From NCBI GenBank assembly GCA_002778785.1, contig PEZS01000009.1, positions 38,105-102,104 on the forward strand: a stretch of DNA of 64,000 nt, written 5' to 3'. Below the pieces are notes generated by a model. That model had not been told where the DNA came from and searched no databases. It was given only the letters and a program-made list of their open reading frames with translations. Within the stretch, counting starts at the first letter, position 1. Each line of letters opens with the position of its first letter. Made by a program: the position numbers and the translations under genes. The DNA is from Bdellovibrionales bacterium CG10_big_fil_rev_8_21_14_0_10_45_34. GTDB taxonomy: Bacteria > Bdellovibrionota > Bdellovibrionia > Bdellovibrionales > 1-14-0-10-45-34. Below, piece by piece: positions 1 to 8,986 of this stretch.

Positions 1-22
1 ACTGAGTGTAATAAGGTCTACA

Positions 23-1381
23 GTGGCACAACTGATGTATCTGACTGCCTGTCATACATCGACGCGATCGACGAGTCAGCTTAGACTTATCGTCGCGTTC
101 CAATTTTTTCTTACGCTTACCCCAGCCAATTCCTATGCCGACATTACCAAGGCCAAATCGGATGCTAGCGAATACGTGGTTGTTGAACAAGGCACTACTA
201 AAGTTCTGAGCATTCCCTTGAAAGGCGCAATCGTCCTTGAGAAAAAGGGAATCATAAAACTGAAAGATCTTGGCGGCTCACGCATAAGAATTTACGCACA
301 AAAGCCAGGTGTCGTCTCACTCACTTCGGAAACCGCAAAGACAGTGGTCTACGTACTTGATCACAGTCACTGGAACCTTTATCAGGCGCTACAAGATGAA
401 TTCAAAAAACAGAAAGGACTAAAAATCGAGCACGACAGTGACTCACCAGCAATTGGTGGAGAATTCTTAAGGTTCAAGGACTTTCTCAATTTGCAAAATC
501 AATTTAAGCGGCACAAAGCCTACTTTGAAATACATGCGCAAATTTGGCCATTTATTCGAACTCAGTTCCTTGATGAACTCAAAAAGTTCCTGTCGAAAGA
601 GGGGCTAAGCCCGAATGCTATCTCTGAGTCAGCCCCTTTTACTTATCAAATAGGAGAAGAATCGAAGAAGGAGTCTAAGAGAACAGAGCTAGCAAAACGA
701 GGAGGACTAAAGATAGAAGAAAATGAAGCTCTCATTGATCTCAAACCTCTTGTTGAAGTTCACATCCTCGTCGCAGAAGTTAAACGGAAGTTCTTTCAAA
801 AACTGGGCATTCAATGGCCTGACAGCTACGCAGCCCAAGTGCTACCCGAAACGAAGTGGGACCTAACAGCACTCTCTGTCAATTTGCAGGCACTCGAAGA
901 GAATGGCGTAGGTCAACTCTTGGCGTCCCCAAAGTTAAGGTGCCGAAGTGGCGGCGAAGCTAACTTTTTCGCCGGGGGCGAAATACCTATTCGCGTAGTG
1001 GGTTTTCGAAGGCAAGAGGTGGTCTGGAAGAAATATGGTGTGAACCTAAAAACATCTCCCCGCGCTGACACGAGCGGGAAGATGAGTATAAAACTAATTG
1101 CAGAGATATCAAACCTTGATCTAAGCCAAAGCGTCGATGGCATCCCCGGTTTACTAACAAATAGAGTAGAGAGTCAGTTTGATTTAGCAGGACCGCGAAC
1201 AATCGCTTTATCGGGCCTGTTTCGAAGTGATTTGGGCGAGTCGACCTCTGGCGTACCGTTCCTGACAAAGATCCCAATAATTGGAAAACTCTTTTCATCT
1301 CAGGACTACAGGAACAACGAATCTGAACTTGTGTTCTTGGTGCATCCGAAAGTGGTTGGCAGTGACGAACATAACTTCTGA
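23..1381 (+). CDS. Tad/Flp pilus-type outer-membrane secretin (CpaC/RcpA-like)
   Basis: A 452-residue protein whose C-terminal half (about residues 245-445) has the secretin fold signature: VHILVAEVKRKFFQKLGI, a GVGQLLASPKL stretch, AGGEIPI, and near the end GVPFLTKIPIIGKLF followed by a hydrophobic strand (ELVFLVHP). Secretins form the outer-membrane channel of type II secretion, type IV and Tad pili; the adjoining CpaF-type ATPase argues for a Tad/Flp system. The N-terminal region has a hydrophobic segment (about 20-38) consistent with a signal peptide. The start is GTG at 23 with AAGG six bases upstream; an in-frame ATG at 35 is an alternative. The gene before it is outside the window. Confidence 0.85.
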   Translation: MAQLMYLTACHTSTRSTSQLRLIVAFQFFLTLTPANSYADITKAKSDASEYVVVEQGTTKVLSIPLKGAIVLEKKGIIKLKDLGGSRIRIYAQKPGVVSLTSETAKTVVYVLDHSHWNLYQALQDEFKKQKGLKIEHDSDSPAIGGEFLRFKDFLNLQNQFKRHKAYFEIHAQIWPFIRTQFLDELKKFLSKEGLSPNAISESAPFTYQIGEESKKESKRTELAKRGGLKIEENEALIDLKPLVEVHILVAEVKRKFFQKLGIQWPDSYAAQVLPETKWDLTALSVNLQALEENGVGQLLASPKLRCRSGGEANFFAGGEIPIRVVGFRRQEVVWKKYGVNLKTSPRADTSGKMSIKLIAEISNLDLSQSVDGIPGLLTNRVESQFDLAGPRTIALSGLFRSDLGESTSGVPFLTKIPIIGKLFSSQDYRNNESELVFLVHPKVVGSDEHNF

Positions 1382-2468
1382 ACAAGTTCAAATTGTTGAT
1401 TCGTGTGTAAAAAGCATACTTGATCAACTGCACGAAGAAGGCAAAACTTTCTCTAACTTTACGACTGAGGACTTCTTTCATCAAACGTACAGAGAGTTTT
1501 CGAATTTGGGCGAACAAGTTCAAAAGCGTGTCTCCTGCGAATTCCTCGGCTACGGCCCCTTAGAAAATCTCTTGGCTGACCCGATGGTTACGGAGATTTT
1601 TCTGGCCGGCGCGGATTGTATTCACTACGAAAAGAGTGGGAAAGTACTTCGATACCTCCACGATCAGTTTCGATCTCCGACAACTTACAGTCTCTTCTGC
1701 CAAAAGATATTTAGCGAAATCGGGGTTGAGCCCACCCTTGAACGGCCAGTTATCTGTGCAAACTGGGGAGTTCATCGAATCCATATCGTAGCACCACCTG
1801 TAACGGAAAATTTCCAGTTTTCAATTCGGCTTCACAGAATGAGTTCCATATCACTGACGGAATTGGCAAACATTGGCTCTGTGGCTGCGGATCAACGGCA
1901 CCTACTGGAGCGCGCCCTAGGAAATCGAGATAACATCCTCATTTTTGGCAGCACAGGATCGGGAAAGACCACCCTCGTTCGCGCCTTTCTTCAATCCCTC
2001 CCAGAGAATGAGCGCATTGTTATTGCAGAAGACACACCAGAGCTGCAAACACCTAACCCGGTGAGCATTAGTATGATGACGAGGCATTCATTCGAGACGG
2101 GGGAACAGATTTCACTCTCGCAGCTAGTACGAGAGTCGCTCAGGATGAGGCCAGATAGAATCGTTTTAGGAGAAGTTAGAGGACCCGAAGCGAAAGACCT
2201 CGTTTTGGCGTTGTCATCGGGGCACACAGGAAGCTTCGGCACAATTCACGCAAGGACCGCTCGCGAGGCCCTCGCCAGGCTGGAGGTGTTCGTGCAAATG
2301 GGAGCCCCACAATGGGACAAGGCGACAGTACGCCGACTCATTTTTGACTCAGTAAATCTCGTTGTGGGCTTGGAGCGTAGTAAAGATGGAAAGAGAAGGG
2401 TTTGCTCGATTAATCGGTTAAGCTCGCTTGAAGAATTTGGCATCACGCTTGATTCTGAGGCCATTTAA
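1362..2468 (+). CDS. cpaF: CpaF/TadA-type pilus assembly ATPase
   Basis: Hexameric secretion ATPase expected to power Tad/Flp pilus assembly at the inner membrane. Visible motifs: Walker A GSTGSGKTT at about residue 196, Asp box VIAEDTPEL, Walker B-type RIVLGEVRGPEA and the His box GHTGSFGTIHA. I start it at GTG 1362 (368 residues), which overlaps the end of the secretin gene by 20 bases; the frame stays open upstream to a TTG at 1281, but that would overlap the secretin coding sequence by 100 bases and adds non-conserved residues. No TadB/TadC genes follow; the next genes run in the opposite direction, so the pilus cluster ends here. Confidence 0.9.
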   Translation: MTNITSEQVQIVDSCVKSILDQLHEEGKTFSNFTTEDFFHQTYREFSNLGEQVQKRVSCEFLGYGPLENLLADPMVTEIFLAGADCIHYEKSGKVLRYLHDQFRSPTTYSLFCQKIFSEIGVEPTLERPVICANWGVHRIHIVAPPVTENFQFSIRLHRMSSISLTELANIGSVAADQRHLLERALGNRDNILIFGSTGSGKTTLVRAFLQSLPENERIVIAEDTPELQTPNPVSISMMTRHSFETGEQISLSQLVRESLRMRPDRIVLGEVRGPEAKDLVLALSSGHTGSFGTIHARTAREALARLEVFVQMGAPQWDKATVRRLIFDSVNLVVGLERSKDGKRRVCSINRLSSLEEFGITLDSEAI

Positions 2469-2542
2469 AACTTTTCAACTGGTACCTAATTCCAAATCAA
2501 AACTCTAGGAAACTATCTAAAACTTCTTAGCTTAACCAAATT

Positions 2543-3007
2543 CTAGGCTACCTTGACATCATTAGTATCGAGTTCGGGTGAAATGTATTTAAGATTTAAT
2601 ACAGACTCTTTTTCAAGTAGCCTTACGGTTTCAATGAGCTTCATATCGGCTGTAAACAGCTCACCTGGAGTCGGATCCGTTAGAGCCATCACCTCTTGAA
2701 GTGCTTTTACTCTGAGATGTGGCAGATGCTGGGTAAACTTTTTAAAAATCGCTTCATCTTTGTTTTTCAAAAAAGTTGCCAGCAGTTTTTCAGGCATTCG
2801 ATTGGCAACTTCAAAAAGAGGATCTGAGCTCCACGCCACAATCTTTTCTACGCTTAACATTTTTATTCGAACCAGATTGGCAGTGACTGGATCTTCATTC
2901 TCTATACTTTTAAGTAAACTCTCTTGTTTTGGGGGAGCGCATGTTTCAACAACGTTAAGTAACTGTTGAAATCCACCCGGCTTTCGAAATCTTGCTAACA
3001 GTGACAC
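2543..3007 (-). CDS. stand-alone FliG-like (middle/C-terminal domain) protein
   Basis: A 154-residue protein that resembles the middle and C-terminal part of the flagellar switch protein FliG: a GGFQQLLNVVETC repeat-like start, then ENEDPVTANLVRIKM, and LATFLKNKDEAIFKKFTQHLP, which matches the helical 'LREKFLKNMSKRAAEML'-type segment of FliG. Full FliG is about 330-350 residues, so this is at most half. It has a GTG start at 3007 with AGGGGG upstream and follows a Ser/Thr-rich hypothetical gene after a 33-base gap, so the two are probably cotranscribed. A role in the motor or in a FliG-like scaffold is inference; no other fliG is in the window. Confidence 0.55.
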   Translation of the reverse strand: MSLLARFRKPGGFQQLLNVVETCAPPKQESLLKSIENEDPVTANLVRIKMLSVEKIVAWSSDPLFEVANRMPEKLLATFLKNKDEAIFKKFTQHLPHLRVKALQEVMALTDPTPGELFTADMKLIETVRLLEKESVLNLKYISPELDTNDVKVA

Positions 3008-3040
3008 TTGAAACCCCCTAGTAGCTGGATGAGCGAGCGT

Positions 3041-3520
3041 TTACAACACTACCTCTTCTGTTATCGGAGAGTATTCAGTTAGATTTGATGATTCTCTGCT
3101 TACTTGCAAAGCATCATTCCCGCGTTGAGACTCCATTTGCTCAAGAGGCCCATCCGCAGCTCTGGCTTCAACTAATTCTGTTTTTTCACCAGCAGAGATA
3201 TTTAAAGACTCATTTGATGCCGAGGTTGGAATCTCCGCAGACAATAGGCCCGTCGAAATACTCGTTGCGGGTTTTGAAAATTGGCCAGGACTATAAATGC
3301 CACCCACTTTGTCTCGCTCCGACGTAGGAAGTGGGTTACCAAGCAGAGAGTGATTGCCGCCCAATTCAAATGCTTTTTGAGAAAACGAGAGTCTAGCCGA
3401 AGGGCTAGCAACCGGTTGCCCAAAACTGGGAACACCCGATCGAAGCAGCTTTTCTTGTGCCATATCAACATTTGTAATTCTTGAGTTACTAGGAAGAATT
3501 CCGCTTATCTTTTGCATCAC
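3041..3520 (-). CDS. hypothetical protein, Ser/Thr-rich, probably disordered
   Basis: A 159-residue protein I do not recognise. It is rich in Ser, Gly, Pro and Glu, has no hydrophobic segment or signal peptide, and no obvious catalytic motif, so it looks largely disordered. ATG start at 3520 preceded by a strong GGAGG ribosome-binding site. It sits immediately upstream of the FliG-like gene, and the region before it carries a sequence resembling a sigma-28 flagellar promoter (3556-3583). A flagellar-regulon role is a guess from position only. Confidence 0.6.
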   Translation of the reverse strand: MMQKISGILPSNSRITNVDMAQEKLLRSGVPSFGQPVASPSARLSFSQKAFELGGNHSLLGNPLPTSERDKVGGIYSPGQFSKPATSISTGLLSAEIPTSASNESLNISAGEKTELVEARAADGPLEQMESQRGNDALQVSRESSNLTEYSPITEEVVL

Positions 3521-3555
3521 GAACCTCCATGTCCGAGTGAAAGAGCGCTACTACT

Positions 3556-3583
3556 TTGTCGGTTGTCTCAAAATGAAACTTAA
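3556..3583 (-). promoter_or_regulatory. possible sigma-28 (FliA) promoter
   Basis: On the minus strand TTAAGTTT (3583-3576), a 12-base spacer, then ACCGACAA (3563-3556). The flagellar sigma-28 consensus is TAAAGTTT, 11 bases, GCCGATAA, so there is one mismatch in the -35, two in the -10 and one extra spacer base. It lies about 35 bases upstream of the gene at 3520. Weak by sequence alone; supported only by the FliG-like gene that follows. Confidence 0.3.
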
Positions 3584-3707
3584 GCTTCGCCGTCTAGCTT
3601 CACCAGCGCTGACGAAGCAAAGGAGGTTACTCGAAGAATTCATTCGGATTTGACCAAAGGCTATATGTGACGACGTCACTCTAGCATGTCCCTAATGGCC
3701 AAAGTCC

Positions 3708-5501
3708 CTAGTCTGTGCCGAGAGGTCTTTTTACAGAAATGTGAAGATCTAACAATTGCTCGCGAGGCACAGCCGAAGGGGAGTCTGACATCATACATGT
3801 AGCCTTTGCTGTTTTCGGAAATGCAATGACGTCTCGTATGGCTGTCGCCCCAGAAAGAATCATAGCCAATCGATCGGCTCCCCATGCCGCCCCGCCATGG
3901 GGAGGAGTTCCGTACTCAAGGGCTTCTAAAAAGAAGCCAAACTTTTGTTCAGCCTCTTCGCGGCTTAAGCCCAGGCAATCGAACATCGCCGACTGAACAG
4001 AACTCTGGTGAATACGAACGCTGCCGCCAAGTATTTCGTACCCGTTGCAAACTAAGTCATAGGCTTTAGCTTTGAGATGGCCAAATTCTTCGTTTCGACC
4101 TTCGACAAGGGCTTGCTTCGACTCCTCCGTCGGAGATGTAAAAGGGTGATGTCTTGCGACCCATCGTTTATCTTCTGCGGAGTATTCTAACAGCGGAAAC
4201 TCCGTAACCCAAAGGAAGCGATCACTCGATTTATCGATAACACCTTGTTCTTGAGCCAGTTTCAATCGAAGACCACCGAGCACATTGCAAGCGAGCTCCC
4301 ACTCATCAGAAACCAAAAGAACCAAGTCGCCTTTTTTTGCCCCGAGCACCTCAAATAGATCTTTGAAGTCCGACTCACTGAAAAACTTAGATATGGAACT
4401 CTGTATGCCTTTTTCGGTATCCCATTTGATCCATACTAGCCCTTTTGCTCCCTGCGATTTTGCGAAGTCCGTCAGCTTATCGATTTGAGCTCGCGCAACC
4501 GAACCCAAACCCGGAACGCTAAGCGCTTTAATAACACCGCCCGCAGCGAGCACGTCATCAAAAACCTTAAATCCCTTTGACCCGCCCCACTCATTAATAG
4601 TTCGAAGAGGCCAATCAAGTCTCAGATCAGGTTTGTCAGATCCGTAATTGTCGACAGCCTCAAAGTAAGTCATCCGCGGGATCTCTTTGATTTCAACACC
4701 CTTAAATTTCTTCCAGATACCTTTTAGCAATTTTTCATTGAGCGCCATGATATCTTCTGTATCAACAAAGCTCATCTCAATATCGATCTGGCTGAACTCT
4801 GGTTGGCGATCCGCTCTTAAGTCTTCATCTCTAAAACAGCGTGCGAGCTGAAAGTAACGATCAAACCCGCTGATCATGAGAATTTGCTTCAGCGTTTGCG
4901 GACTCTGCGGAAGTGCATAGAAAGAGCCAGGGTGTACCCTCGAGGGCACCAAGTAGTCTCTCGCTCCCTCAGGTGTGCTTTTGTACAAAATAGGAGTTTC
5001 TATTTCAATGAATCCTTCGTTTGACAAAAAGTTTCTCACAAATTGGTAGAGCTCATGCCTTAAGATCAAACTGGATTGAAGCTTTTCACTGCGCAAATCT
5101 AAGTAACGGTATTTAAGACGAAGGTTCTCGTTAACGTTTTCATCATCAACCAGAAATGGTGGCGTCTTTGCCTCAGAGAGAATTTCGCCATCTATAACAT
5201 GAAGCTCAACTTCGCCCGTTGTGAGATTTTTGTTTTCAGAACCCTCAGGCCTTTTTGCAACCCTAGCTCGAACGGCAACAACAAATTCACCGCGCAGTTT
5301 TTTGGCAAACTCTAAGTTTGGCTCTGACGGATTAAAAGTCAGCTGCACAAGACCCGTCCTGTCTCTGAGGTCACAAAAGATTAGTCCTCCGTGATCTCGA
5401 CGAGAATGGACCCAGCCCATAACAACAACTGTTTGCCCATCTGCATGTGAGCCAAGTTCGCCGCACATGTGAGTTCTTTTAATTGAAGCAACGAATTTCA
5501 T
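3708..5501 (-). CDS. aspS: aspartate--tRNA ligase
   Basis: Charges tRNA(Asp) with aspartate in the cytoplasm. At 597 residues it has the bacterial-type size, including the GAD insertion domain (about residues 290-420). An N-terminal OB-fold anticodon-binding domain carries WVHSRRDHGGLIF. Class II motif 1 is near ETPIL (168), the amino-acid-binding QSPQ at 199-202, motif 2 at FRDEDLRADRQPEFSQID (223-240) and motif 3 at GAAWGADRLAMILSG (about 536). The start is ATG 5501; the ribosome-binding site is weak (AGAAAG). hisS lies 37 bases upstream on the same strand, a common aspS/hisS pairing. I cannot tell from sequence alone whether it is discriminating or also charges tRNA(Asn). Confidence 0.97.
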   Translation of the reverse strand: MKFVASIKRTHMCGELGSHADGQTVVVMGWVHSRRDHGGLIFCDLRDRTGLVQLTFNPSEPNLEFAKKLRGEFVVAVRARVAKRPEGSENKNLTTGEVELHVIDGEILSEAKTPPFLVDDENVNENLRLKYRYLDLRSEKLQSSLILRHELYQFVRNFLSNEGFIEIETPILYKSTPEGARDYLVPSRVHPGSFYALPQSPQTLKQILMISGFDRYFQLARCFRDEDLRADRQPEFSQIDIEMSFVDTEDIMALNEKLLKGIWKKFKGVEIKEIPRMTYFEAVDNYGSDKPDLRLDWPLRTINEWGGSKGFKVFDDVLAAGGVIKALSVPGLGSVARAQIDKLTDFAKSQGAKGLVWIKWDTEKGIQSSISKFFSESDFKDLFEVLGAKKGDLVLLVSDEWELACNVLGGLRLKLAQEQGVIDKSSDRFLWVTEFPLLEYSAEDKRWVARHHPFTSPTEESKQALVEGRNEEFGHLKAKAYDLVCNGYEILGGSVRIHQSSVQSAMFDCLGLSREEAEQKFGFFLEALEYGTPPHGGAAWGADRLAMILSGATAIRDVIAFPKTAKATCMMSDSPSAVPREQLLDLHISVKRPLGTD

Positions 5502-5538
5502 ATTTGGTTCTTTCTAGGGCCTGATAAAATCAGCCCCC

Positions 5539-6810
5539 TCAAAGTTTGAGTTTTTTACTAATTTCGCTGGCAATTTCAGTTTTATCGCCAACAGGTACTT
5601 CTATTTGATCGCCCGAGGCGAAATCTTTCAGAATGAGCTTGCCCTCTTGCCACTCTCTTTCACCAAGAATAACAACGTAACGAGCTCCCGCTTTATCCGC
5701 CTTTTTTATCTGCGACTTAAACGACCTCATCTCATGATCAATGGTCACCTGCAAACCACGCTTAAGAAGTCCCCAATAGATCTCTGTCGCTGTGTCTCTC
5801 AGAGGTTCATCGGCGCAGAGTACAAAAACATCTGTTTTGTCTGAAAACTTTTCGGTATTTGTAGCCTGATAGGCAATGACCAGTCTTTCTAAGCCGCCAG
5901 CAAATCCAACAGAGGCTGTGGGGTTTGCTCCCAAGTCTTCAAATAGCCCGTCGTAACGGCCTCCGCCACCCAGGGCTGATTGCGACCCTAAGTGAGAGCT
6001 CTTAACTTCAAACGCGGTACTGTTGTAATAATCAAGACCACGGACGATTTTAGGGTTTACCTTAAACTGCGTATCCATGTTCTTAAGATGGCGCTTTACC
6101 TGCTCAAAATGATTTAAGCACTGCTCGCAGAGGTACTGAAGCATGGTTGGCAGTGTTTCACTGAGCTTTTGGCTGCCTTCGTCTTTTTGATCAAAAATGC
6201 GCATGGGCGCTGAATCTATTCTTGGGCGGAAGTTTTCTGGCACTTGCGCTATTTTTTCTTGCAAAGCTTTTTTTAGCTCGCCTTCGTAAGCTTGCCGACA
6301 CTCTTGGCACCCCACGCTAGAAATTTCCACTTCACAATTTAAAAGACCGATTTCTCTATAGAGCAAACTTTGAAGTGCGATAACTTCTGCGTCAGAGAAA
6401 GCGGAGCTCGTGTTAAGATGTTCGATGCCATACTGATGAAACTGACGCTGTCTCCCTTTTTGGGGTCGCTCGTACCTAAACATGGGGCCAATGTAGAAAA
6501 GCTTCACTTCGTGCCCTGGTTGAATGAGTCCATTTTCAATCGCCGCCCTAACAACGGGAGCCGTCCCCTCAGGTCTCATCGTTACAGAGTCACCTCCGCG
6601 ATCCATGAAGGTGTACATTTCTTTGTTAACAATGTCCGATGTCTCACCCACTCCTCGAAGAAATAAATCCGTCGACTCCAAGATGGGAGTTCTTATTTCG
6701 CGATAACCGGCGCGTGTGTAGACTTGGCGAATTATTTGTTCGATATGACTCCACACCGCCATATCTTGACCAAAAACATCGTGCATTCCTCGAACAGACT
6801 TAATTTTCAA
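5539..6810 (-). CDS. hisS: histidine--tRNA ligase
   Basis: Class II synthetase that attaches histidine to tRNA(His). Diagnostic motifs: SVRGMHDVFG at the N-terminus, motif 2 RPEGTAPVVRA and FYIGPMFRYERPQ, the histidine-A loops LDYYNSTAFEV and GGGGRYDGL, and motif 3 ASVGFAGGLERL, followed by a C-terminal anticodon-binding domain. I start it at TTG 6810 (423 residues, the usual family length) because AGGG lies eight bases upstream. The reading frame is open for 24 more codons to 6882, but those residues are not HisRS-like and the region is divergent intergenic DNA. It is cotranscribed with aspS. Confidence 0.96.
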   Translation of the reverse strand: MKIKSVRGMHDVFGQDMAVWSHIEQIIRQVYTRAGYREIRTPILESTDLFLRGVGETSDIVNKEMYTFMDRGGDSVTMRPEGTAPVVRAAIENGLIQPGHEVKLFYIGPMFRYERPQKGRQRQFHQYGIEHLNTSSAFSDAEVIALQSLLYREIGLLNCEVEISSVGCQECRQAYEGELKKALQEKIAQVPENFRPRIDSAPMRIFDQKDEGSQKLSETLPTMLQYLCEQCLNHFEQVKRHLKNMDTQFKVNPKIVRGLDYYNSTAFEVKSSHLGSQSALGGGGRYDGLFEDLGANPTASVGFAGGLERLVIAYQATNTEKFSDKTDVFVLCADEPLRDTATEIYWGLLKRGLQVTIDHEMRSFKSQIKKADKAGARYVVILGEREWQEGKLILKDFASGDQIEVPVGDKTEIASEISKKLKL

Positions 6811-7020
6811 TACGTTCACCCTATCGACAATGTTTTGTTGTAAGTAACAACTCCGGCTGCATATAAAGACTTCCCTTCGCAATCAATGACGACTCGCAAA
6901 CAAAGGTGCACTTTGATCCGGAGGGCTGTACATTCCGCTGCAGCTAGGTGCTGAATAATTTGACACGCACTGACACAAACGTCAAAGTGGTTCAGATAAG
7001 ATGGTGACGAGGAGTGACAG

Positions 7021-7326
7021 ATGCCAAAGATAGAACTCAAAGAATCGACGAACCTTAAAGCGAGCGAAGCCTTTTCGAAAATACGAGGGGTTCTGGAGTC
7101 AGATCCTGACCTCAAAAAATTGGATTCGACTTATCAGTGCCGTTTCGACGAGGCAGCACTTTCTGGTGTCGCAGAGGGTAAGAAATTTAAGGCCAAACTC
7201 AGCGTGAGTGAGGGTGGTCCAAGCACCCAAATCCTGTTGCTGGTAGATCTTCCGTTACTATTTGCCCCCTTTAAGTCTTTGGTAGAAAGTACCCTCAAGA
7301 AAAAGTTAGCTAAGGCTCTCTCGTAG
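7021..7326 (+). CDS. polyhydroxyalkanoic acid system-type small protein
   Basis: A 101-residue cytoplasmic protein with the pattern of the PHA_gran_rgn family (PHA-granule-associated 'polyhydroxyalkanoic acid system' proteins): an N-terminal MPKIELKES opening, a helix (ASEAFSKIRGVLE), beta-strands (ALSGVAEGKKFKAKLSV) and a C-terminal LLFAPFKSLVESTLKKKLAKAL, where family members have 'FKxxIExxIxxxL'. Assignment is by remembered family pattern. Strong GAGGAG site six bases before ATG. No PHA synthase is nearby, and family members occur in bacteria that do not make PHA. It precedes the sigma factor by 24 bases and may share its transcript. Confidence 0.6.
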   Translation: MPKIELKESTNLKASEAFSKIRGVLESDPDLKKLDSTYQCRFDEAALSGVAEGKKFKAKLSVSEGGPSTQILLLVDLPLLFAPFKSLVESTLKKKLAKALS

Positions 7327-7350
7327 AACTCGCAGGCGGGAATAGGGAAC

Positions 7351-8535
7351 TTGAAGACCAAAACTAAGAAATCGGTAAATACTAAGCCCGCTAAGTCCGG
7401 ACGCTCGAAAACAAAGAAGTCGGAAAAGGGTCAAAGTGTGCGGCGATCCAGCCCACAGGTAGAAATTCTCGACGATACGGATAGCCGCTCGAATAACCCT
7501 AAAGCGATTAACTCTTCAGTAGTCGCACCCGAAAGGTCGCCAATCAGGCAGTCGGAACCCTTTGAAAACTCCGACGAAGACACTGACTCTCTACTCATTG
7601 AAGTTGATGATCAGGGGAGCAAAGATGATTCGATTGTGGCGTCCAGCGACGATGATATAATCGATGTGTCGGCAAAATCTAACCAGCAGCTGCCTGCGAT
7701 TATTTCGGGGCCTGTTTCGACAGTCGACGCTCTCACCGCGTATTTGAATGAGATAAGAAAGTATCCACTGTTAACTCCCGAAGAGGAGCACGAACTCGCT
7801 ATTAAGTATGCCGAGAAAGGCGACCAGGCGGCGGCTCAGCGCCTTGTAACAAGTAACCTACGTTTCGTTGTGAAGATTGCAGCTGAATACTCGCGCTTTG
7901 GTGCAAAGATGATTGACCTTGTTCAAGAAGGAAATGTCGGACTCATGCACGCAGTGAAGGAGTTTAACCCATATAAAGGTGTGAGGCTCATTACCTACGC
8001 CGTGTGGTGGATTCGGGGATATATTAGAGAGTATTTGTTAAAGCAACATTCTATGGTTCGTATAGGGACCACTCACAATCAGAAGAAGCTGTTTTATAAT
8101 CTGCACCAAGAAGAAAAAAAGATGGAGGCTTTAGGAATGGAGCCTACCACCGCTTTGTTGAGCTCTCGTTTGGGAGTGCCAGAAAGAGATGTCGAGATGA
8201 TGCAGCAGCGACTTGGCGGCAAAGACATCAGTCTCGACCAGCCGGTCGATGAAGACAGCGGCACTCTACTTAAAGACCTACAAACTTCGTCGATGGAAGA
8301 ATCTGTAGATGTACAGCTCGAGAAGTACGAACAAATTGAAATTTTAAATCAAATGATCGAGAAGCTTCGGCCCACCTTAAACGAAAAAGAAATCTTAATA
8401 CTGGATCGCCGAATACTATCTGACGAGCCTCAAACTCTTCAAGAAATCGGAGATGCTGTGGGCATAACTCGCGAGCGTGCAAGACAACTTGAAGCCCGTA
8501 TTCTCAAGCGCCTTAAAGAGTCGATGGAAGGTTAG
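7351..8535 (+). CDS. rpoH: RNA polymerase sigma factor, RpoH (sigma-32) type
   Basis: Sigma-70 family factor. Regions 1.2-2 begin near DALTAYLNEIRKYPLLTPEEE (about residue 125); region 2 contains NLRFVVKIAAEYSRFGAKMIDLVQEGNVGLMHAV and the -10-recognition YAVWWIRGYIREYLL; NQKKLFYNLH matches the RpoH box; region 4.2 is LQEIGDAVGITRERARQLEARILKRL. These features favour the heat-shock sigma-32 group over RpoD. The first 120 or so residues are an extra Lys/Ser-rich then acidic low-complexity segment that typical 280-300-residue RpoH proteins lack. The TTG start at 7351 is preceded by purine-rich sequence; no better start exists before the conserved domain. The targets cannot be seen here. Confidence 0.85.
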   Translation: MKTKTKKSVNTKPAKSGRSKTKKSEKGQSVRRSSPQVEILDDTDSRSNNPKAINSSVVAPERSPIRQSEPFENSDEDTDSLLIEVDDQGSKDDSIVASSDDDIIDVSAKSNQQLPAIISGPVSTVDALTAYLNEIRKYPLLTPEEEHELAIKYAEKGDQAAAQRLVTSNLRFVVKIAAEYSRFGAKMIDLVQEGNVGLMHAVKEFNPYKGVRLITYAVWWIRGYIREYLLKQHSMVRIGTTHNQKKLFYNLHQEEKKMEALGMEPTTALLSSRLGVPERDVEMMQQRLGGKDISLDQPVDEDSGTLLKDLQTSSMEESVDVQLEKYEQIEILNQMIEKLRPTLNEKEILILDRRILSDEPQTLQEIGDAVGITRERARQLEARILKRLKESMEG

Positions 8536-8686
8536 CTAGGCATGGGCCTATCTATCCATGTGCGTTTGGCGGGGAATCAGAACTGCACAATCTTAGACTT
8601 CTTTGCTTTTCGTGCAATGGCCGCAAGTGGCTGACTAAAAAGATCTTGGATACTAATTTTGTTGAAACCCGTATCATACTGCCATT

Positions 8687-8986
8687 CTATGCAGATTTCT
8701 TTGATGCAAACTTAGCAAGGATTTCATTAATAAGAGTCTGGTAGCCCTTTCCACTTCGAGATGCTGCCTTTCGGATTTTTTCTAAAACATCTGGGTCAAT
8801 GCGAATAGCTATGAGCTGCCTATGGGAAGTGCCCAACGGAGGCCTGCCAACCCGCTTCATTCGGCTTAACTGCCCATCTGAAAGCTCATGAATATCTGAA
8901 TAATCGATCTCATCGTCCGAAATATGCTTTACGCTCTTTTTTGTTTGCTTGCCTTGCACTGATGATACGGATTTTCGTCGTGCCAT
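8687..8986 (-). CDS. brnA: BrnA-type antitoxin
   Basis: Antitoxin of a type II BrnT/BrnA system: an N-terminal basic region, an acidic linker (ISDDEIDYSDIHELSD), then a ribbon-helix-helix-like C-terminus (HRQLIAIRIDPDVLEKIRKAASRSGKGYQTLINEILAKF) that should dimerise and bind the operator. I place the start at ATG 8986 because AAGGAG lies eight bases upstream; an ATG at 8992 would leave only two bases of spacing. That ribosome-binding site lies within the brnT coding sequence, and the two reading frames overlap by 77 bases, so antitoxin translation is nested in the toxin message. Confidence 0.85.
   Translation of the reverse strand: MARRKSVSSVQGKQTKKSVKHISDDEIDYSDIHELSDGQLSRMKRVGRPPLGTSHRQLIAIRIDPDVLEKIRKAASRSGKGYQTLINEILAKFASKKSA

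Noticed and set aside
987-1523. 178-residue minus-strand frame across the secretin/cpaF junction
   Set aside because: Antisense to two genes with clear motifs; no family features.
3664-3684. Short palindrome GTGACGACGTCAC downstream of aspS
   Set aside because: Thirteen bases without a U-tract; too short to call as terminator or operator.
8534-8560. Small hairpin TAGGC/GCCTA after the sigma factor gene
   Set aside because: Five-base stem and no T-run, so not a credible terminator.
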